Positions 1 to 5,258 of a stretch of 10,067 bases of DNA are shown here, in pieces (positions within the stretch are counted from its first letter, which is position 1; the number at the start of each line of letters is the position of its first letter). The stretch covers positions 1-10,067 of the forward strand of contig JWZX01002111.1 in the NCBI GenBank assembly GCA_001275005.1, read 5' to 3'. Origin of the DNA: Chrysochromulina tobinii (taxonomy: Eukaryota > Haptophyta > Prymnesiales > Chrysochromulinaceae). The notes beneath the pieces were generated by a model that had not been told where the DNA came from, ran no database searches, and saw only the letters and a program-made list of their open reading frames with translations. The position numbers were made by a program, and so were the translations under genes.

Positions 1-30
1 GGCGGCGGCGGCGGCGGCGGCGGTGGCGGG
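1..30 (+). repeat. GGC trinucleotide run (polyglycine)
   Basis: Nearly pure GGC triplets cut by the window edge. In the GTPase frame they encode a glycine run immediately before a TGA(Gly-Ala)-Met-Ser segment that corresponds to the loop before the helix preceding NKxD. It is another low-complexity insert inside the G domain. Confidence 0.8.
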
Positions 31-2433
31 ACCGGCGCCATGTCCACCACCGCGCTGCACCTAGCGCTCGCTGCAGCGCTCGACCTGCCGTGCGTGGTGG
101 TGCTCACGCGCGTGGACGTCGCAAGCCCATCCCAGCTCGAGCGGGTGACGCGCGAGGTGGGCGAGCTGCTGCACCAGCGTGGACTGCCGCCGCCCGAGCA
201 TATATGTGACCTGGCGCAGATTGACGATCTCGCCTGTCGTGCTGCCTCCATGGCTGCCTCCAGAAGGGAAGCGGCGGTGGCCGCCTCCGCCGCTGCCGCT
301 GAGTGCTCGACGCGGCGCTCGACGCCGCCGCCCGCGGCTGCCGATGGCCTCGCCGGTGTCGCCACTATGAGCGCCGTAGCGAGCGAGGCATCGCCGTGCA
401 CGGATGCTTGTACGGATGTGACTGCGGCTGACATGGCGAGCGCCGTAGCGAGCTCCATCCCACCGCTGCTACCGCTGCTACCGCCTGCTTCCTCATCACC
501 GCTGCCGCCGCCGTCGCCGTCAGAGGCACTGCCGCCCTCGATGCCGCCCTCGATGCCGCCCTCGCCGCTGACGGCGCCCCTACAGATGCCGTTACAGATG
601 CCGTTACAGATGCCGTTACAGATGCCGTTACAGATGCCGTTACAGATGCCGTTACAGATGCCGTTGCCATCAGCATCGCTCGCGGCAGCGCCCACGCACT
701 CGCCCGCCACCGCGGCCACCGTGGCCGCCGCGGCCACCGCGGCCACCACTGGTACGGCCGAGCCGGGCAGCATGCCGGGCAACATTACGGGCAGCCTTTC
801 GAATAGCATGTTGGGCATTCTGCCAGGGAGCGTACACCAAGAAGCGATCGCCACCGCCCAGCGCGCCGCCGCCCTGCACGTCGCCGCCCAGCGAGCCGCC
901 GCTGCTCGAGTCTCGCTCGGTGGCGTCACCCCGCTGATTGCCACGTCATCACGTACTGGTCGGGGGCTCGAGCTCCTTTGCGCGTGCGTTTCGCGACTAC
1001 GTCCCTGCGTCGAGTGGCAGTCACTCTGGGACGAGCCAGCCATGCTCACAATCGATGGGCATCATCCGCCGTCGGTTGGCGGGGATGGCCTCGTGCTCAC
1101 AGCTGACGATCCGGCGCTCACCACGGCGCCCAAAGTCGACAGCTGGCATGGGTCTCCCGATATCTCCCGACATCTCCCGACCTCGGCCGACAGCTGGCTT
1201 GGCTCTCCCGGGAACACGCTCTCGGAGGTCGCGGCCGCCGCTGGCGACTCGTTGGTCGTTTCGGGCACGGTGCTCAGTGGCACGCTATATGCATCCATGC
1301 GTCACGCGGTCAGCTCCGCCTGTGCGCTGCCCGCCGGCGCTGGCGGCCTACCGGTACTTCCCGCGCTCAGCTTGCCCTCGGCCGACCACGCCAGCCAGCA
1401 GTACGCCAGCCAGCAGTACGCCAGCCAGCGACACAGCCAACCCGACGCCTTCGAGGGCTTCTGCAGCGGCGGCGGCGGCCGCTCGAAGCGTTCACAGCGC
1501 CGCGCGAGCCGCGAGGCCCACCTCCATGGCACTGTGAACGCGAGCACTGTGAACGCGAGCTGTGAACGCCGCGAGGCCCACCTCCATGGCACCAACGGTA
1601 GCAGCGCCCAGCACAGCGCCCCGCGCGGCAGCCATGGCAGCGCCCAGCACAGCGCCAGCGCACCTGGCGGCAGCAACGGCAGCGGCGCCCATTCCAGCGG
1701 CGCTCACCACGGCGCCCATTCCTCGCCGCCGTCGCCTCTCTCCTCTCCCGTCCCGTCCCCGATGGCCACGGGCGAGAGAGAGTACCTCTTGGGGCCGGAC
1801 GCGTACGGCCGTTGGACGCCTGTCTCGGTACTGTCCATCAAGCACAAGGAATCAGCTGTCACGCGCGCCGAGGCGGGCCAGTCAGCCACGTTCTGCCTCG
1901 AAGTGCGTGACGCGAAGGCTAAGCTGCGCCGTGGCATGGTTCTCCTGGAGCAACGGCTCCCCAACGGCCCGTCTTACGAAACTCGAGCAGGCGTTCACCA
2001 ACGGCTCCCCAACGGCCCGTCCCCCTATGCCGTGCCGTTCTTTGCTTCGGTGCCGCCACCCTTCATGGCAGCTCATCCGGGGAAGCTTCCCGGAAGCTTC
2101 CCCGCGGGCGTGCTGCCGGGCGCGGCAGTGGTGTGGGAACTCGAGGTGAGCGTGCATGCGCTCCGGCTGCCCAGCCCAGTGCCCGTCGGCACCGAGATCG
2201 TGCTGCACTGTGTGGGCGTCAAGCAAGCGGCACGGCTGCTCCGCGTAGATGATGCCGCCGGCACCGGGTCGCTCGACAAGCTGCGCGACGGCGCGGATGC
2301 GCGGCTGCGATTGCGCTTTGTGCACAGCGCCGAGTTTCTGCAGATCGGGATGCCATGCATCCTGCGCGACGCGAGCGCGGGCGCGAGCCACCTCGGCCTC
2401 GCAATCGGCTTGGTGACCGCGGCCAGTCCCTAG
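1..2433 (+). CDS. GTPBP1/GTPBP2-like translational GTPase, 5' partial
   Basis: This is an eEF1A-related GTPase of the GTPBP1/GTPBP2 family, which binds ribosomes or tRNA and is linked to mRNA surveillance and stalled-ribosome relief. The frame is open to base 1; the first in-window ATG (40) lies inside the G domain, so the P-loop and DxxG box lie upstream of the window. Counting from that ATG: TRVD at residues 23-26 stands in for NKxD; the ATSSRTG G5-type block is at 301-307; the domain II strand LVVSGTVLSGTL starts at 405; YLLGPDAYGRW starts at 582, followed by VLSIKHKESAVTRAEAGQS and RRGMVLL; the domain III part VVWELEVSVHALRLP starts near 697 and runs to the end of the domain. The order and spacing fit GTPBP1/2, but long Ala/Pro/Ser-rich inserts separate NKxD from G5, split domain II, and sit before domain III. 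The stop is TAG at 2431. It is convergent with the next gene. The family call is firm; whether it is GTPBP1 or GTPBP2 is not resolved. Some inserts could be unrecognised in-frame introns. Confidence 0.85.
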   Translation, partial: GGGGGGGGGGTGAMSTTALHLALAAALDLPCVVVLTRVDVASPSQLERVTREVGELLHQRGLPPPEHICDLAQIDDLACRAASMAASRREAAVAASAAAAECSTRRSTPPPAAADGLAGVATMSAVASEASPCTDACTDVTAADMASAVASSIPPLLPLLPPASSSPLPPPSPSEALPPSMPPSMPPSPLTAPLQMPLQMPLQMPLQMPLQMPLQMPLQMPLPSASLAAAPTHSPATAATVAAAATAATTGTAEPGSMPGNITGSLSNSMLGILPGSVHQEAIATAQRAAALHVAAQRAAAARVSLGGVTPLIATSSRTGRGLELLCACVSRLRPCVEWQSLWDEPAMLTIDGHHPPSVGGDGLVLTADDPALTTAPKVDSWHGSPDISRHLPTSADSWLGSPGNTLSEVAAAAGDSLVVSGTVLSGTLYASMRHAVSSACALPAGAGGLPVLPALSLPSADHASQQYASQQYASQRHSQPDAFEGFCSGGGGRSKRSQRRASREAHLHGTVNASTVNASCERREAHLHGTNGSSAQHSAPRGSHGSAQHSASAPGGSNGSGAHSSGAHHGAHSSPPSPLSSPVPSPMATGEREYLLGPDAYGRWTPVSVLSIKHKESAVTRAEAGQSATFCLEVRDAKAKLRRGMVLLEQRLPNGPSYETRAGVHQRLPNGPSPYAVPFFASVPPPFMAAHPGKLPGSFPAGVLPGAAVVWELEVSVHALRLPSPVPVGTEIVLHCVGVKQAARLLRVDDAAGTGSLDKLRDGADARLRLRFVHSAEFLQIGMPCILRDASAGASHLGLAIGLVTAASP
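583..666 (+). repeat. 12-bp tandem repeat x7 encoding (QMPL)7
   Basis: Seven consecutive copies of CAGATGCCGTTA, with only the last base of the last copy changed to G. They encode Gln-Met-Pro-Leu seven times in the first large insert of the GTPase. Near identity at the DNA level, silent sites included, points to recent slippage or unequal exchange. A related MPPS duplication lies just upstream at 541-564. Confidence 0.95.
1137..1209 (+). repeat. 51-bp spaced direct repeat in GTPase insert
   Basis: CGACAGCTGGCNTGGNTCTCCCG occurs starting at 1137 and again at 1188, 51 bp apart, giving two DSWxGSP peptides. Between them CATCTCCCGA-like 10-mers recur. The period is 17 codons, so the frame is kept. 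It lies in the insert that splits domain II. Confidence 0.75.
1390..1432 (+). repeat. 15-bp tandem repeat, about 2.8 copies (ASQQY)
   Basis: The unit GCCAGCCAGCAGTAC starts at 1390, 1405 and, incomplete, at 1420, encoding ASQQY-ASQQY-ASQRH. It is in frame within the GTPase low-complexity region. Confidence 0.9.
1508..1592 (+). repeat. 25-bp direct repeats 60 bp apart in GTPase insert
   Basis: A 25-bp sequence beginning GCCGCGAGGCCCACC is present exactly at 1508-1532 and 1568-1592. The 35 bp between are made of recurring TGTGAACGCGAGC-type units. The 60-bp period adds 20 codons and keeps the frame (REAHLHGT appears twice). Its layout, flanking copies around a short tandem core, resembles the intron 2 and exon 1 insertions of the minus-strand gene at 5259-8647. 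Confidence 0.9.
1951..2021 (+). repeat. 23-bp direct repeats 48 bp apart near domain III
   Basis: CAACGGCTCCCCAACGGCCC plus GTC is present at 1951-1973 and 1999-2021. The 48-bp period adds 16 codons (QRLPNGPS appears twice) between the RRGMVLL strand and domain III. The first copy is followed by GTCTTACG..GAGCAG, so a very short GT..AG segment exists, but it is too short for a normal intron and the frame is open without splicing. Confidence 0.9.
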
Positions 2434-2971
2434 GAACGTCGACACTCCGCTGAGAATAGATCGGGAGTCGCCGCGCGGAGATCGCAGGGAGATCTCGCCT
2501 CTTCGGAAGAGTGTGGGCCCCGAGGGGGGCGCAGCACCGCGCGCCGCACCGCCCTCCGCGCGCCTCAAGGTAAACAGCTGTACTACGATCTACGCAGCGA
2601 TTTGCACTCGACTGCTATAATTTTCACCCGGCGTGTTAAGTAGTACGGTACCCTGTATGGAGTATACGGTGAAACGTGAATAAGCCTGAATAGCGCCAAA
2701 CATACTTTTAGTAACGTGACGCAGAAACGAGAAACCATGCGCGGAGAAACGTATAACCTTGATGCTCCGGAAGATAAAATGTAATCTCAGACGTCCGTTC
2801 CCGCGCCAACTTCCAAACGATAGCGCGAAAGGTTGAGTGGAAACCGTACCTCAGTCAGCACACAGCAGCCACGATATGTCTGATCTCTGAAGACTGACCC
2901 ACGTGTATTGACCGGCCATCATTCTGAAGTGTGAAGAACGCCATCTGACCAAACGAGAACGTGCCATTACG
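2434..2971. other. Intergenic stretch between convergent genes
   Basis: This holds no credible gene. Base composition shifts to more A/T from about 2580, as expected for 3' untranslated and spacer DNA between two converging genes. A TGTAA at 2780-2784 could be a polyadenylation signal for the plus-strand GTPase, because TGTAA serves this role in green algae; whether it does so here is unknown. Small open frames at the right edge are antisense shadows of the glycosyltransferase C-terminus. Confidence 0.6.
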
Positions 2972-4897
2972 TTATGTCTCAGGTACGACAACGAGGGGTT
3001 TGTTCGGCTTCCAGGATCGGTTCGCTGGAATGACGAAGTTATCCGCAAATTTCCACTCCTGGTCGCGGACGCCTCCTGACACAGGATTCGGCCGCCCAAG
3101 TCGTCGATTCCAGAGGGACCAAGCGCTGTTCCGAGTCGTCGAACGGATCATGAGGGCGCTGGTGTCCCCAACCGGACGTCTTGCCGCCAACTGCTTGAAC
3201 ATATCATACGCACGACCATAACATGCGTACTCGGATGGCGAAGGGCTGGCGCTCGCAAAGCACCAGTTACTGCAGGCGGCACGTCGCTGCCGTTGCGCAA
3301 ATACGCTGTCGATATTCTGATGAAGGACGCGGTGGAGGCGACCGTTTGGCTTAAGGGGTTGCGGCGCCGCGAGCCGCGTGGCGATCCCGCGCAAGTGCTG
3401 GAGCTCATGCGCAAAATGAGTAAAGCCACTTCGATTGAAGGCACGAGTGTCACAAAAAAAAGGCAGCGGCCCGCCGCGAGTGCAGTCGAGTTGCTCCACG
3501 GTCACCCACATGGCAAAGAGGCCGAGTAGCCGGCCATGCGGCGCGTAGAGGCACGCCGAGCGGTAGAGCGAGTCCGGCTCCGGGCAGCGCAGCGCCGCAA
3601 GTGAGAGGTTGGACAGCCTCTCGATGGCCTCAGGCTGCGCAGCGGCGCCGCCAGTCGCGAGCGCGATGCCGCCGTAGCTGAGGCACCCGTTCGGCTCGTC
3701 GGCCGCCTCATCGGCGCACGGGGGGCCTCTGCGGATGATTGCGTTCGCGTCATCACCGCTGTTCTGCCATTGCTGCGCTACAACCACGCCATCGGGTGCA
3801 CCGCCACCGCCATTAGCGCCGTCGGGTGCACCGCCACCGCCGTTGCCGTCACGGTCGCCATCGCTGCGGCCGCCGTTGCCGTCAGCGCTGTTACCGTCCA
3901 CTCCGCTGCTGCGGCAGTAATGGACGAACTTGCCATTGGGCAGCCGAACGCCGTGGTAGACGGTCCGGGTTGCGTGCTCGTACGCAAAGTCATCAAGCAA
4001 CGCGAGGCGCATCGGCGACATGAACATAGCCAGAGCCGCCGCGTGCCAGAGCGCGTCGCCGTAGCGCTGCGTGTAGATGGTTCCCGACTCGCTCGCAAAT
4101 CGTAAGAAGGCGGCCACATCCGCGCGGCGCCAGAAGCTTACACGCGTGGCGAAAAAGTTGTTGTAGATGGCATACATTGAGCCGCAGTGGTCAAAGGAGA
4201 AGCGCTCCGCGCGCTCGGCCGTGGTGGTCGCATTGGCCAGGTCGCACGGACCAAGAAGCCAGCGCAGGTCGAGCGCGTGCCGGCGCGCGTAGCCGCGCAC
4301 CAGCTCGTGGAAGCCATCGCGCATGGTCTGCACGTGGCCACGTTCCCAAGAAGCGAGACGATAGACGTAGTCGAGACCGCGCGCATCCATAGTGGATGAG
4401 AGGCTGCGGCGGATGGGCGACCAGATGTACGAGTCGTCATCGAGACGCATCACGTACTCGTATCCGAGCGCTTCCATAGTTGGCCACAGGCCGATCGCGA
4501 AGAAGCGGATCATGTGGCGGTAGCCGACCGAGAACCTGCGCATGTACCACCAGCGCGCTGGCGGAGCCCACGCCCGGTGGCCGTCCGGCAGCGCAAAGTG
4601 CTCCGCTGCGAGCTCGTGGAAACGCGCTGTGCCAGGTGTGCACAATGCGAGTATTGATTGGCGCTGCGCGAGCGTCACATCTCCAGGCGCATGAAGGAAG
4701 AGCACATCGTCACGATGCGCGGCGTTGTAGTTGCGGTAGAGCAACCGCACGCTCATGTGCAAGTTGGCCTGTGTGTCGCGGTCCTTGTAGCTGCTATGTT
4801 TGCCCTGCGTGAGATACACGATGGCAAGCCGTGTCGGCCTTCGGTATGAGGGCGGTATCGGCGGCGCATGCGCATAGTGGGTGGATGATTCAATCAT
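2972..4897 (-). CDS. GT15-family (Kre2/Mnt1-like) mannosyltransferase-like protein
   Basis: This is a 641-residue protein with the GT15 fold. In fungi, family members are type II Golgi enzymes that add alpha-1,2-mannose from GDP-mannose to O- and N-glycans. The sequence shows RRFSVGYRHMIRFFA at 120-134, YEYVMRLDDDSYIW at 147-159 in place of the family EPG-type metal site, YAIYNNFFATRVSFWRR at 242-258, YTQRYGDALWHAAALA at 275-290, and LLDDFAYEH at 300-308. D281 and H308 are 27 residues apart, the same spacing as the D361/H388 pair I recall for yeast Kre2p. F249 falls where the family has the SNFE glutamate. A Gly/Asp-rich linker spans about 328-385, and about 250 further residues, with NRS sequons, match nothing I recognise. 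The ATG at 4897 is the first in frame. No signal anchor is seen, so a short upstream exon may be missing. The family call is good; donor and activity are inferred. Confidence 0.82.
   Translation of the reverse strand: MIESSTHYAHAPPIPPSYRRPTRLAIVYLTQGKHSSYKDRDTQANLHMSVRLLYRNYNAAHRDDVLFLHAPGDVTLAQRQSILALCTPGTARFHELAAEHFALPDGHRAWAPPARWWYMRRFSVGYRHMIRFFAIGLWPTMEALGYEYVMRLDDDSYIWSPIRRSLSSTMDARGLDYVYRLASWERGHVQTMRDGFHELVRGYARRHALDLRWLLGPCDLANATTTAERAERFSFDHCGSMYAIYNNFFATRVSFWRRADVAAFLRFASESGTIYTQRYGDALWHAAALAMFMSPMRLALLDDFAYEHATRTVYHGVRLPNGKFVHYCRSSGVDGNSADGNGGRSDGDRDGNGGGGAPDGANGGGGAPDGVVVAQQWQNSGDDANAIIRRGPPCADEAADEPNGCLSYGGIALATGGAAAQPEAIERLSNLSLAALRCPEPDSLYRSACLYAPHGRLLGLFAMWVTVEQLDCTRGGPLPFFCDTRAFNRSGFTHFAHELQHLRGIATRLAAPQPLKPNGRLHRVLHQNIDSVFAQRQRRAACSNWCFASASPSPSEYACYGRAYDMFKQLAARRPVGDTSALMIRSTTRNSAWSLWNRRLGRPNPVSGGVRDQEWKFADNFVIPANRSWKPNKPLVVVPET
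3791..3841 (-). repeat. 30-bp direct repeat in Gly/Asp-rich linker
   Basis: TCGGGTGCACCGCCACCGCC occurs at 3792-3811 and 3822-3841. On the minus strand this gives GGGGAPDG twice in the glycosyltransferase linker. It is surrounded by further GNGG/SDGD-type low complexity. It is in frame and probably a flexible tether between the GT15 domain and the C-terminal region. Confidence 0.85.
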
Positions 4898-4911
4898 CCA
4901 CCAACTATGCG
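4871..4911. promoter_or_regulatory. Near-perfect 20-bp-arm inverted repeat over the GT15 start codon
   Basis: Arms 4871-4890 and 4892-4911 are reverse complements apart from one mismatch (4879 against 4903), with a single base between them. The minus-strand start codon at 4895-4897 lies inside the right arm, near the centre. In RNA this would form a stem of about 20 bp covering the initiation codon; in DNA it is a long palindrome. A smaller palindrome, GCGCATGCGC, overlaps its left end (4864-4873). Regulation of initiation is inferred; it may instead be a mobile-element footprint, or the true start may lie on another exon. Confidence 0.7.
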
Positions 4912-5258
4912 TGGCAAGTGCTTCTGTGGTCCTGCCGTTGTGGTGCGGGCGACCGCGGTCGTCGCGCGTTTTCCCATTCCCGGTGCTGTACAGCGTACGG
5001 GCGCGGAGCGCATTAGGTAAAAAGCGTGGCCCAAGTTTTAATTCTGTTTTAGGGACTATTTGACTAATCGGAACAAGTCCTTACCAGTCAGTGAGCTCCA
5101 GTCAATTTCTCCACCCCACCGTCTCAAAGGGCGGCTCCACACCCCGAGCCTCTCTCCCGCGCCCTCGCCACGTGTGCCGTTGCCGCGCAGCGCGCTCGTC
5201 CGCGGCGGTCGTTACTTACTTACTTACTTACTAACTAAGGTCACCGAGTCTCTCAGCT
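4912..5258. other. Spacer between the two minus-strand genes
   Basis: There is no convincing gene here. The frame leading into the glycosyltransferase remains open upstream of its ATG to roughly 5080 but contains no other ATG, so this could be 5' untranslated sequence or part of a spliced leader exon. The stretch 5025-5065 is A/T-richer. The 3' end of the downstream IQ-motif gene and a microsatellite lie at its right side. Confidence 0.5.
5212..5231. repeat. TTAC microsatellite (5 units)
   Basis: Five TTAC units are followed by TAACTAAGG. On the plus strand the end reads TACTAAC..TAAG, like a branch point and acceptor. On the minus strand it reads as overlapping GTAAGT donors. It lies just beyond the stop codon of the minus-strand IQ-motif gene, so it is probably untranslated or spacer sequence. 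Confidence 0.85.

Noticed and set aside
938-1537. 199-codon plus-strand frame and several minus-strand frames over the GTPase
   Set aside because: These are rich in Arg/Pro/Ser with no family blocks; the GTPase frame explains the region.
1974-1990. Tiny GT..AG intron between the 23-bp repeats of the GTPase
   Set aside because: About 20 nt is too short for splicing and the frame is open without it.
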